From Parelaphostrongylus tenuis (Eukaryota > Nematoda > Chromadorea > Rhabditida > Metastrongylidae), in assembly GCA_019055375.1 (NCBI GenBank), contig JAHQIW010000975.1, positions 1-64,000 on the forward strand: a DNA stretch of 64,000 nt, written 5' to 3'. A program made the position numbers and the translations under genes. Numbering within the stretch: position 1 is the first letter of the stretch; each line of letters starts with the position of its first letter. Shown in pieces: positions 35,690 through 47,520 of this stretch. The notes under the pieces were generated by a model. That model made no database searches, was not told the origin of the DNA, and worked only from the letters and a program-made list of their open reading frames with translations.

Positions 35690-36330
35690 ATTTGAGATCA
35701 CGCTCAACTTTCAATATGCCTGGTAGTCAGTTTTTGAGCCATGCATGTGGTCTTTTATAGGGCAACGTATAGAGCCCGATACACGTGCTTTGGCCCTAGA
35801 CAACCTCGTCATTCGGGCAGTACCCTTCGCCTTTAGTCAATCGTTTTTGGGGGAAACCCAATCACTGTTTAGAGAAGAGCAGACGAACGGTTTACACGTT
35901 CCATTAAGCGAAAACATCGCTGAATGAGCAGTGTTCTACACTCGATTGCTCTTGGCTTGTGTCATGAAATATATCCTACTTTTCGTTTCAAGTGTTTTCC
36001 TAAGACTAAGCTCAAAATTCAATATGCTTTATAATCATTTTTTAAGCCATGCACTTTTTTTCATCACTTCCTTTTTCACCCAATGGCACGTGTAAAGAGT
36101 TCATCTACGCCAACTCTATGTAGGGCTTGGGTTGTCCCGAGAGGATTGCCTAAACACAAAGGGTACCGCTCGAGTGACGAGGCTGTCAAGGTCGAAACAA
36201 GTGTATCGGCTCCATGCATTGCCCTATAAAAGACCACATGCATGGCTCAAAAAATGAGTATCAGGCATACTGAAAGTTGAGCGCAATCTCAAGGAAACAC
36301 TCGAAAGGAAAGGAATACGTATCACTCTAA
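35690..36330. mobile_element. foldback element FB1, long decayed copy
   Basis: Ends GAGATCACGCTCAACTTTCAA and GTTGAGCGCAATCTCAAGG are inverted over 640 bp. Each arm has a decayed hammerhead (minus near 35,775-35,820 with ATGACGA and CAAA; plus near 36,170-36,212 with GTGACGA). Confidence 0.6.
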
Positions 36331-36489
36331 ACGAAGTAAAAGAATCACTCGATGTTGTGGTGTGGAGTGACTGATTGTCGATAGCTTACGTTTGCTACGA
36401 AAACAACGCACGTATACCACTGAGTTACAATACCAGACACCTTGAAAGGCTGGAAATATTTTCTATCAAACTACACTGAAAAAATTCGA

Positions 36490-36795
36490 ATTTGAGTGTG
36501 GTCTTAATAAAGCACTCGAAATAAAGGTATGATATGGTAAAAATACCAGCCAGCGAGCAATCGAGCGCGAAAACACTCTGTGTTAGGTAAAAATTTCACT
36601 TGACATAGAGGTGTAAAACGTTCGTCTTCGATTACTCTCTGTAAAGGAACAGAGCTCCCGAGAGAATTGACTTCAAAAATATCGAAAGACGACGGGTTCC
36701 GCCCGACTGACGAGTCTGTAAAGACGAAACACGTGTATCGGGCTGTACAAGAGCCCTTACCACACCACATGACAAGTTGGCTCAAATAATAATGA
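36490..36795. mobile_element. foldback element FB1
   Basis: Starts with TTTGAGTGTGGTCTTAATAAAG and ends ACACCACATGACAAGTTGGC. Carries the best-preserved FB1 ribozyme (36,701-36,743). Very similar to the copy at 31.8-32.2 kb. Confidence 0.7.
36701..36743 (+). ncRNA. hammerhead ribozyme, type I, fully paired
   Basis: Stem I GCCCGA/TCGGGC, core CTGACGA (36,707-36,713), stem II GTCT-GTAA-AGAC (4 Watson-Crick pairs, GNRA-type loop), GAAA (36,726-36,729), stem III ACAC/GTGT, predicted cleavage after A36737. No mismatch anywhere, in only 43 nt. Confidence 0.88.
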
Positions 36796-36874
36796 AAAAA
36801 AACTACACTGGATTTTTAAGCGAGATCTCAAACATAGTGGACTGAAAGTTATTAAATAACAACGATCAAAAGAT

Positions 36875-37170
36875 AAGAAAAGGATAGAGCTCTCGGCGTT
36901 GATCAATCCCTTAGAGATGCCCCATGTATTCGTCTTCAATTTCTAACTTCGTTTGAGGTGATTGAATGCATATCTGGCCTTCCCAATGACCCGGAATAGC
37001 CTCCCGCTGAACCTCGGGTCAGTGCTGCTTATCCTCCCAGACAAGTCTGAGACCAGTCCGGCACCAATTTACTGACCCCGGAGGGATGGATGGCTTAGTG
37101 AGCCATGAGCGCGAGATCGAACAATCGACCTCGTGTGCGACGCAGAGCATATCTAACCACTGTGCCACAA
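36875..37170 (-). repeat. S1 SINE
   Basis: Minus-strand copy from AAGGATAGAGCTCTCGGCG to the tRNA-like head with ATCGAACAATCGACCTCG. Good family match. Confidence 0.75.
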
Positions 37171-37894
37171 AAGGTACTGAATAATGATGGCTATGCTGGT
37201 AATTCGGTGGTCGGATAAGAATCCATTGTTATTGTGGTTTAACTGCGCATAGTGATTCGCTTTCAAATCGATTTCGACTATTCAAACATTCAAAAAAAAC
37301 TAGTTATTATAATCATTAAATTAATTAATTAATTATTAATTAAAAAATTAATCAATTAATTATTAAAAAAATGAGAAGGAAAAAACCAACCGAGGCTGGA
37401 AGTTCGAAGGACAAGTGGATTGAAGGAAGAAAAAAAGAAAGGAAAGAAAAAGAAAGGAAAAGAATCTCGAAGGAAAAAATTAACCGAGGTTGAAATTTCG
37501 AATCAAAGCGACTCGATGTTCAAAAATTTTCCCATATACAGATATAGGAAAAAATTGCCCACTTCTACCACATTGCATACTCCTACAAATAGACGAATTA
37601 AACCGAAAATAAACCCGAAAAAACGAGAAAACCCGCTGGAGCGACAAACTCGCGACGTCATCCTTTATGGTTTTGGGCGTACTGTAATCAGCGAGAAGAT
37701 GAGATGTTTGCCGTAATTGCGGATACTGCGCTTTTTGGAGACGCCAAGTTCTCTGAACATTTCATACGTCTGGGTATTCGGAGTGGGCATGGATTGTCCT
37801 TTTTCCTTCTTCTTGTTCTCTTCTTTTTTTTTGTCCTTGTCGCTTTGAGATACTAAATCCGATAAGGTTAAAGGAAGAGGGGTGTCTAGGAAGG

Positions 37895-38030
37895 CGTCAT
37901 TAGCGCAGCGGGTTAGAGCACTCGCCCCCGGATAGGCTGAAATGTGGGTTCGAGTCCCGACTGGCGCAAAAGTTTCGCGCGTCATTCTACATCGATAGAT
38001 ATATTTATAACGTCATGCTACCGCTGGAAC
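37895..38030 (+). repeat. tRNA-like S2 SINE
   Basis: Head with ATTAGCGCAGCGGGTTAGAG and GGGTTCGAGTCCCGAC. A 6-bp acceptor-like stem (GCGTCA with TGGCGC, one wobble) forms, but the T-stem is imperfect and no anticodon arm is convincing. The body AAAAGTTTCGCGCGTCATTC..ACATCGAT links it to the copies at 10.8 and 12.1 kb. Confidence 0.5.
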
Positions 38031-38409
38031 CGGTTAAATAAAAAGGAATTCTGTTAATTCCGAAGGACCTGTGTCGTTCAGCCGGCTCGTGTTTGCCAGC
38101 GTTGGGTGTTCCTGTTTTTGGGTTATCGATAGCTCTTATTTCGGCACAGTTGCCTTGCCTAGAGCTCACAGGTAGAATTGCCATTTCTCAAGCTGTCGAA
38201 CGACTACTAAATGTCCAGTGAAAAAGCTCTGGCCGTTCAGAAAAATAGCCACTAAACTCCTATTTAATTTGTAGATCACAATCCGTCCCTAAAGAGTCAT
38301 TAAGTAATTTGTCCTGTTGTCGCAACTTCTGTTCTTGTTTATCATTCCTTCTTACTCTCCAAGCTACAACGGTGTTGAGTTTTCTGACCAGATGCTCCTT
38401 CTGTTTTTT

Positions 38410-39490
38410 CTATTATCCGTCACAAATGAAGAAACGACCCCTCTCGCTGAACAAGGACTTTTCCCAAGAGTTTTAGTAATCACTCGAGAGCTCTAATCTC
38501 TGGCTACTGCACCACGTGGCCGTTTTTTTGAAAGGTCTTTTCATAACGCTGTAACAAGAAGGAAACAACTGTGTTTCACGCCTGCATATTTCTCACAGAA
38601 TGGAACTCTTTCCTTGGATTATGACTAGCCATTCGATAGCGTAAATTTCGACCATTCCAACGCTGTGCTTATTTTCTGGAAATACCATCTCACTGCAGTG
38701 TAACGGGGAAAATAAGATCGAGTTTCACATAAGCGGCGCATTTGCTGTCGGCCAGTACGTATGCGGGGTGTGCGCTGGCCGTGGATCGATAGGACGTTCC
38801 ACGGTCGATCGATCGAGCGAGCTTCGCCTAGCACATGTGGCGCGCAATTCTTGTTATCATGTCATGCTATTGTTTTTATTATGTTGTTTAAATGCCATAG
38901 TAGGGGCGCTTGTGGCGCAGTGGTTAAAGTTGCTCTGCGTCGCACACGAGGTCAGTGGTTCGATCTCGCGCTCATGGCTCACCAAGCCATCCATCCCTCC
39001 GGGGTCGGTAAATTGGTACCACACTGGTCTCAGACTTGTCTAAGAGGATAAGCAGCACTGCCTCGGTTCAGCGGGAGGCCACCGTGAGTCATTGTAAAGG
39101 CCAGATATGCAATTAATCACCTCAGACGAAGTTAGAAACTGCAGACGAAAGCATGGCGCATCCCTCAGGGACTGATTAACGCCGAGAGCTTCATCCTTTA
39201 AAAGAATTTCCAAATAAAATATATGATCCTGATATCACAAGGTTTCCTCTACTCCTTCCCTTGCTTTTCGTGCCTCCAGCGAAGTAATAGTAAAAGCGCG
39301 CGGTCGGTGTGAAATATAATTTTATTTTGAATGCTGGAGCCTTCGAAAGGGTGTTTTCGAAAAACGGCGACGATGCGCAGTAGCCAGAGATTTAAGCTTT
39401 CGAATGAATGCTAACACTCATGCGAAAATTTCTTGTCCAGCGAAATTTGTCGCTTTTTCATTTGTCCTGGGACAACAGAAAAGAAACCTT
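38410..39490. mobile_element. long-TIR element with nested SINE
   Basis: The left arm (38,420-38,700) and right arm (39,270-39,490) are inverted: AAATGAAGAAACGA..CTCGCTGAACAAGG faces CTTGTCCAGCGAAA..TTTTTCATTTG. Both carry the ATCTCTGGCTACTGC motif. The centre is CpG-rich. A complete S1 SINE in plus orientation sits inside at 38,904-39,205. No transposase is seen. Confidence 0.7.
38904..39205 (+). repeat. S1 SINE, plus-strand copy
   Basis: Head GCGCTTGTGGCGCAGTGG (A box) and GGTTCGATCTCGCGCTC (B box); 6 bp of acceptor-like pairing between GCGC.. and ..GCGC. The body ends GCCGAGAGCTTCATCCTTT. The only plus-oriented copy, nested in the long-TIR element. Confidence 0.78.
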
Positions 39491-39722
39491 CTTCAAATGG
39501 AGTTGCTAAGTCTCCCTTCGAGTTTATTGTTTTGATGGTCTTCATTCGTTTTCACATAGAATTGACTAGTTGGTTGGCCTAGAGCCATGTACAATACCCT
39601 GTGCAGCTATCAATGTTAGCGTTTTCCGCCATTTCTGTCTTACATTTTCCATTTCCAATCGATTCCTATGTTTTTCAAATGTCCTTCATGACCTCTGTTC
39701 CCGGTTATTTATTTTGTTCAGA

Positions 39723-42700
39723 ATGGGAGAATACATACCTCGTTTTGAACAACGTGAAGGTGATCAGCGGAGTTATGGACCTCAACGTCTGCCAACGTTG
39801 GGAGCTGTGCAAGTCCGAAATGAGAAAGGACAGTTGGTTATGCAAAAAGTAAAAGTACAACGATATATTGCTGGGAAAATGTAGGGCAAGTCTTATTTTA
39901 TGGAAGTGGGAATTTACAGTGATTTCAAGAGAATTTTTCCAGGCCGAATTATGCAAAGAGGACGGTTCAGAGTCAGACGAAGATGCAAAGGATGATAGAA
40001 GACGTCGTGAGAGCAGGTACATTTATCTGATGATCTTTTTCTTTTGCTTTTTTACTATGCTGAAAAGGAATTCTTTTTTAAACATCGAAGCGAAGTTGGT
40101 GAAGATTGTATTCACTCGCAATCAGGTGGGCTACTTTTAACCCACCATTAGTCCAATTCCAAAATCCTACAATCTTTAGAGACCTGCCCTTTTCTCGTCT
40201 TACTACATTTCGCTTTTGCTTTACGAATATCTTTTCAGAATTCTCTTTTATATGTTCCACCATGAAAGGTTTCAAAGAATACTGCTCATGAGTTAACATC
40301 TGATAGTGTTGAGTATTATGAAGCATTCCATATTAGGCAGGAGTTTGACCTGTAGTGACTGTCTAACGGAGTATCGAGTTAGTCTTTAGCTCGAAAATTT
40401 ACTAACTTGAAGTGGGATTCTCAGTTTTGCAAGAGTTTTGTCATGCGGGACTTTATGAAGAACAGCTCACGCTAGTGTTATAACTGTGTATAGCAATAAT
40501 GACAGTACAGTATAAGCAAGCTGGTGATGTGTAGTTGAGCGAGTAGATGGGAATTTGTCTGCTTAACTGGGACACTGGATGTCACGAAATCAGCCTCATT
40601 TGAACCCTTCAGACCGATGACACACAGTCCCTCTGGGGAAAAAACGCAAAACCGTACTGTAGATAATAAATGCGAGCACAGAGAGTTACTGGGAAACAGT
40701 CAGTGGTAAGGAGAATGAAAGGCTGCAAAACCGACACTTTCCGCACTCCAATGGAATTTCAACAATTGAGTTTGTACTATGTTCACTTGGTAGCGATGTA
40801 TTCGCACCTAAGAATGGCTCACAGTATGACTTTATGTGGAAGTTTGAACTGAATTTATAAGAGGATTCAGTCGAGATCACAGCAACCGCAGGTAAGAGCT
40901 AATGCAGGTAAATCAAAATAATAAGGAAATAGTAATTATTCGTGGAATAGTTACAATAGAACCCGCATTTCACTCATACGGACTAGTGCGAGCTATCTTT
41001 ACACCACATATGCCACCGCTCTGCTACCATTCCTTATTCGAATGTCGAATGTTTTGCGTAGCACTCTATACTTTCAGATGTGTATTTATAACATCATACC
41101 ACTGCCAAAAGGCACTAGAGAATATGAATTCTCATGTATGATACTACTTGTTCTGGAATATTTTTTCGCAACCTTGATCTCAACCTTTTCATAAGTTCCT
41201 TAGGTTAACAACTTTATTTGCCCTCCATGCTTTCAATAAGAATTTTTTTGAGACCAGAGTTTTGTGTGCACAGCGATTTTAACACTGAAAATTCCGTAGG
41301 TTTTTAGTAAGCACCTTTGTGCTGGGTGATGATGGCTTACATCGTTTCATGATTGTTTGGTTCAAGAAATTTCGTCACGTTTTTTTGAGAAATGATCTGT
41401 CATCCCAAGTTAATGTGCGGATACCAGCACTTCTGCGTTCCATTTGTTTATTCACATCAATCCTTCGTAAAGATTTTCGATCATTTCTTGTGTTCTTTCG
41501 ACTACTGCTTGAGGAGTTCCTCTTCTTTATGAACGTCGTAAAATGTTGGTCGAGACAATTCTGCATTCGATCTCGGGCATAGGCCAGCTAGGACGTCCCA
41601 GTGTGTATTTGTATCCCAATTTGCGAATAAGCGTGGGGAGAGGCCGGATCTTGCTCTCTGATATCGTGTATCATTGTCTACTCTGCTTTTTATTCTTCTT
41701 CACACTTAGTTGGAAAATTTGCGCTGGTTTGCTGCATCAGTACTGACTCACATCATGAGTGTAAGAGCAAATTTTCATTCTTATTTCACGATCGTAACAA
41801 GTCTTGAACGCGTAGTTTTACCACTTGTCCTAATGCTGCTTGAATGCTGGAGTGTTAAAGTTACTTAAACTTATCACTAGTGTTTTATTGCTGGTCAAGT
41901 GAAAGATATGTATTCGATACTTTCGTTGAGAATTTTTTAATGTCTGTCTATTTATGCTGTAGATTTGACCGTGAAGAACGTCCGAAGGATCGTCATAGAC
42001 GAGATAAGGACGATGATCGTGATCACAAGCGTCGTGATCGACATCATGATGAGACAAGCGGACGTGTAATTGAAGAGCCTGAGGTGGGGTTTTCATGGGA
42101 CTTTTTTTTATGAAATCGCGTGATGAAAGTTGTTTTTGCAAGTAGTTGAACACAAAATGTATGTATACTATATCAAAAGATCGACTGTTTTTGAAACCCC
42201 CAAAAAACATTCAATATAATTCCAAAAAAAAGAATGATTTAAGCTCAAAAAAGGGGTTGGTAAGCCCAGGGTCATACACCGGTGTTTCGGAGGTTCGTCC
42301 TCCTCATCAGTGACCCCCGCCCCACATTCAGCCCTGCATTGAAGCAGGAGGGTGGCGTATGTGGTGATGGCACAGTGTACTATGACATTGTACCATCACC
42401 ACCTCTCAGTCGATAGATCTTTGCTGTTAGATCAAAACTATATCAAAAGATCGACTGTTTTTGAAACCCCCAAAAAACATTCAATATAATTCCAAAAAAA
42501 AGAATGATTTAAGCTCAAAAACACCTGTTTTTTGGAATTATATTGAATGTATGTATACTGTTTGCCATACATCTTTGAAGAGAAGTTTCTGTTTAGAGAG
42601 AAGGTTCTCGTTGTCTGCATTCAATGTTAACGTAAAATATAAATCCTGGTCTTTGCGGACATTTTCGGTTTCCGTCGTATTTATCAGGACACTATTTATT

Positions 42701-45700
42701 GCTATGATTATTGCTATTATCAAGGACAGGATGCGGATTTCATGAGTTTTCGACTATATATTTTCGAAATGTGCGGGATTTCGATGCCGAGTAGTCCACG
42801 AGATCATTTTCTAGGGTGGACATGGTCGTTGTACTTGTCCCGCTTTTGGAGTGGTTGAGATTCGGTTATTCTAAGCATTTTTTTGAGTTGTGTGAAAACC
42901 AGAAAGGTGTTTTGGTGTCTTCATGATGGGGCCTGAATTTCATCGCTACTCACAGTCATCCTTAAGACGTCTTGTTGATGCGAATGAAGTAGCAGTTTGC
43001 ATTAACTTGTGACATGTATTGATCCTGCTCTATCATAGTGTGCTTAATTCAACAAGACTTTCTTTTGCAACAAACCACCAACATGAGATGCCAGTCGTTT
43101 AAGATCGTGCAACCTACCGAAGCCACTAGTGGTTAGCCATCAACATAGTTAACATGTTGGATGCTGTTCGATTGCATTTTTTATGGGAACCTGAACAGCT
43201 GTTCTAGACAACAAACGTATCGAATGTTATGGATCGCTACCTGTGACACTCGTTGATCGATCATTCGACGACTATCTAATCAGCCAGATTGCCAGGATTT
43301 CTTCTAGAAAGGACATAGTAAGGGGAACAGATCAATGATGCAGATGCTCGTGATCTCGCTCAGATTTTGTTGAATGTCACCGATCGGGGGCAGTTTGCAT
43401 AGCTCGTATCAGCGTCGTCAGAGCGCTTCAACTAATCATGTCTACACTCGCTTTATCGAGTTAACTGACACTGGTCTTTTCTTTTTGGTCATCATCATCA
43501 GTTGCATTTATATAACGACTGGCTTATAAAGGATGATGACTGAAAATACCTGATCGTTGTACATTTCGATGTTGGGTTCCATCCGCGTTTGTGTCTTCGA
43601 ATGATTCTGTGCTGTTGTTGTTAGATAATCTAAAACAATAGAAATGAAAAACAGCATGCTCCAACACATTACAAGCCGATTTTAACGTCAGAATGAAATT
43701 CTGAGTCAATTGGGCAAGATTAAAATTTGTATGTGGTATTTACAAAAGCCTTATCACCTCATTCGCTGACAGTGAAGATGCTCTTCTTTCAGATTTTGAA
43801 GAAGGAAGATGTAGAAGATGACGCTGAAGCTATTGAACAGCGCCGACAACGAGCGCGTCTGAGAAGGCTGGACCTTGAACAACAGCAACAGCAGGAGGTC
43901 TGACTAATGTAATTATGATATTTTGTTTTTATTTTTTGTTATCTAGTACTAATTCTCAATCAAAAGTGAAGGATATAACTTTGCTTTGTGAGACGCTTTA
44001 TCTGAATCATCTAGGAAGAAGACGACGCTGGAAGCGACGAGGAGGAATTTGAACGACGTCGAATGATGATTCGAGAACGAGCCAAACAAAGAGAATTGGA
44101 AGAAATTAAAGCTAAAGTCGGTGAACTGGTAGAATTTAGTCCCTTGTAATTTTTACGGTTTCCTATGTGCTTTAGGAGGAAATTAAAGAAGAAGAACTTG
44201 AAGAAGATGAAGAAGAAGAGGAGAGTGAAGAGGAATCAAGTGAGGAGGAGGAAGACGATACGTTGCCAAGATTAAAACCAGTGAGTTTTCTTTTAGGCCA
44301 TGTTTGTCTTCCCTTTTCAGATCGAGACATGTGCTTTATTCAAAAGTTTAGTATCATGCTTGTACACTTCTTTTTATTAATGTATTTTGGATTCATGATG
44401 TTATGTCTCGACTTTAGATTTTATTCTTGGTAATAATATCACTCATTTTAGGTCTTTGTTCGGAAGAAGGACCGTATCACACTGATTGAGGCGGAAAAAG
44501 AAAAACAATTGCAAGAACAATTGAAAAAAGAGGAAGAGAGAAAAAAAGAAGAGCGAAAGAAAGATAGTATAAGAGTTAGTTTGTGTCATTCTCGATATTC
44601 ACTCAGTGTCATCCTTATGTTGTTTACTGTATATTCAGCTTGTCCAACAAGTATTACGTGAAGAAGATGAAATGGAAAAAGCGGAAAAAGGAGGAGAACA
44701 TCGAGCTTAGTTCAGTCCCTACCGATGATGAAAGTGAAAATGTGGCCTATGAATCGTGGAAATTACGTGAGATGAAGCGTTTGAAGAGAAATAGGTGACT
44801 TTCTATACATTGGAGGTATCGATATGTTTAAGAGTTGATCATGGTTCTAGAGAGGAACGTGAACATGCGGCAAAGGAAAAGGCCGAATATGAGCGTGTGC
44901 ACAATATGACAGAAGAAGAACGAGTGAAGTATTTGCGCGCTAATCCGCGAATTATCACTAATCAAGTTAGTCTCCTTCTTGTACATTCCAGCTTCTGAAG
45001 GAGAAAACGTAACGCACTTTCCCTACGGAAATTTCATCTCCCTGATAGTGAGACGTTGTGTCTTCTTATCTTTCTCTAAAAGAAAAATCGTTTTCAGGCC
45101 ATCAAGGGTAAATACAAATTCTTGCAAAAGTATTACCATCGCGGTGCGTATTATCTTGATGAAGAAGACGAGGTTTATAAGAGGAACTTTGCTGAAGCAA
45201 CAGCGGATGATGTGTTCGATAAGACTGTACTCCCCAAAGTAATGCAGGTAATTAATTTACTTTTTATTAAACTTCTAGATAAACTTGTTGCTGTTCGCAA
45301 GGTGAGAATTTTCAAAACATTCGCAAAAAGTTACTATTTGTGCCGTTAGAACACTAAAGGCATTTTAAACGCTGGCTATGAAGACACTCCCTGCTTTGAA
45401 CAGATTCATATCTTTAAGTGATCTTCTTATCCGGTTATCTATTGGATTGGACGCTCAGCTTAGACATTTAGGTGAAAAACTTTGGAAAAGCATCTCGAAC
45501 GAAATATACTCATCTTACAAATGAGGATACTACGGATCATCAAGGTGTATGGGCTAGTGCAAATAACCTCAATGTTCAGTTCTTCAATAAGAAAGCTGGT
45601 TAGTATACCTTTTGAGAACTTTGAAGGTTGAGAGAATATATAATTGTGTTGCAAGTTTCTGTTTGTAATTACTTAGTACTTATTTTCCTTCTATCTTTTT

Positions 45701-45903
45701 CTCGTAAAAGAAAGAATTTTGGTTGAGAGAAATTATTGCTATGCTAGAACCATAAAAGCACGTGTTTCTATTCATTGGTTACTTTATTTTCATTTGGTCA
45801 GATAGGCATTTTTCCAATGACTTATTTAAGTAAATTATTATGTGATTTAGGCGGAGTCCGAGCGATATTTGAAAGACCGGCAGCCAAGAAGAGAAAAACA
45901 TGA
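39723..45903 (+). CDS. mfap-1: MFAP1, spliceosomal protein
   Basis: Twelve exons: 39723-39880, 39943-40016, 41963-42083, 43793-43897, 44015-44128, 44176-44280, 44452-44574, 44639-44794, 44851-44965, 45098-45247, 45472-45598 and 45851-45903. The acceptor ttgttcag is one base before the ATG. Matches MFAP1 over its length: [20 protein letters not shown], acidic repeats, [71 protein letters not shown] and the C-terminal [17 protein letters not shown]1 is a nuclear component of the precatalytic spliceosome. Two single-base frame slips need correcting: one A missing near 39,955 and one A extra at 44,685-44,689. Exon phases demand exactly these. Corrected length 466 residues. Intron 3 hosts a hammerhead element. 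WDR5 begins 241 nt downstream. Confidence 0.93.
40920..41045. repeat. short dispersed repeat in MFAP1 intron 2
   Basis: Wording ATAGAACCCGCATTTCACTC..GCTACCATTCC resembles 49,580-49,700. No complete element is defined. Confidence 0.3.
41395..41600 (-). repeat. transposon-derived fragment in MFAP1 intron 2
   Basis: Same family as 12.2, 35.0 and 51.3 kb. Minus-strand open stretch [19 protein letters not shown] parallels the 12.2-kb copy. The host intron is 1.9 kb. Confidence 0.4.
42170..42560. mobile_element. FB2 element with direct repeats (retrozyme-like) in MFAP1 intron 3
   Basis: An 80-bp block (TATATCAAAAGATCGACTG through ATTTAAGCTCAAAA) occurs twice in direct orientation, near 42,171-42,250 and 42,443-42,520. 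Between them lie a minus-strand hammerhead (42,269-42,316) and about 120 bp of unique sequence with its own hairpin (GGTGATGGCACAGTG..GTACCATCACC). The second repeat is followed by an inverted tail (TTTTTTGGAATTATATTGAATG). Matches the flank of the 32.2-kb palindrome. Confidence 0.75.
42269..42316 (-). ncRNA. hammerhead ribozyme, type I, core intact
   Basis: Same 48-nt sequence as the ribozyme at 32,225-32,272: stem I GGGTCA/TGACCC, CTGATGA, stem II GGAGG/CCTCC, GAAA, stem III ACACC/GGTGT. Antisense to MFAP1, in its third intron. Confidence 0.85.
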
Positions 45904-46144
45904 GTCACTTTGTACACATATTGTGTTAACAAACTCTTTATAATGATCCTCAGTGTATTGGATATTGTAAAAAAAAAATTTAGCTCTAAACTATTTCCTG
46001 AAATGAAACAATTATGACAAGCTGTCTCTTTTATTTCTATAGAGTTTTGACCTATGTACTTTGCTTTATCTTCTCATCCACTATATCTCGTATTGTCGAG
46101 CTTCTGTAGATCTCCGCACAGTTTTTTTTTTCAATTTTTAGGTT

Positions 46145-47216
<1,072 letters not shown>

Positions 47217-47520
47217 GCGATGACATCATTTTTTTCTATAATTTGTTCTTTCGTTGAAGACATCTGTGTGTTATGATAGTAGTTTATATGAAGTCTGATC
47301 TCTTCTTTATGTTCTTAGTTATATATCTGTAGTGTTCAACTGTTTTTCCATTTTGTTGCTTTCTAGCATTGCCTAATGAAGTGAAGAAGCGATGTATTTG
47401 TCACAGTTGCATAAAAAAACGACAGTGCATACACTAAGGTCTCAATGTTTTATAAAATGTGATCAATGAATAGAATCGTTGAGAACTGATACTTGACCAA
47501 CGGCTTTGATTTTTGAGAAG
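47217..47520. other. convergent 3' intergenic region
   Basis: Lies between the WDR5 stop (+) and the kinase stop (-). Expected to hold both 3' UTRs. Nothing else is seen. Confidence 0.5.

Larger units (their letters stand above)
33124..39722. other. divergent intergenic region packed with repeats
   Basis: 6.6 kb between the starts of PAXBP1 (-) and MFAP1 (+). It is occupied by foldback elements (33.7-34.5, 34.5-34.9, 35.5-36.8 kb), an S1 SINE at 36.9 kb, an S2 tRNA-like repeat at 37.9 kb, and a long-TIR element with a nested SINE at 38.4-39.5 kb. A/T-rich TTAATTAATT runs lie at 37,310-37,370 and a purine-rich AAAGAAAGG stretch at about 37,420-37,480. No gene is supported. Confidence 0.6.

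Noticed and set aside
37310..37370. CRISPR-like or satellite array
   Set aside because: Only short TTAATTAATT low-complexity sequence. No spacer-repeat structure exists anywhere in the window, which is eukaryotic.
37900..37975. tRNA gene
   Set aside because: Imperfect T-stem and no clear anticodon arm. Belongs to the same repeat family as 10.8 kb.
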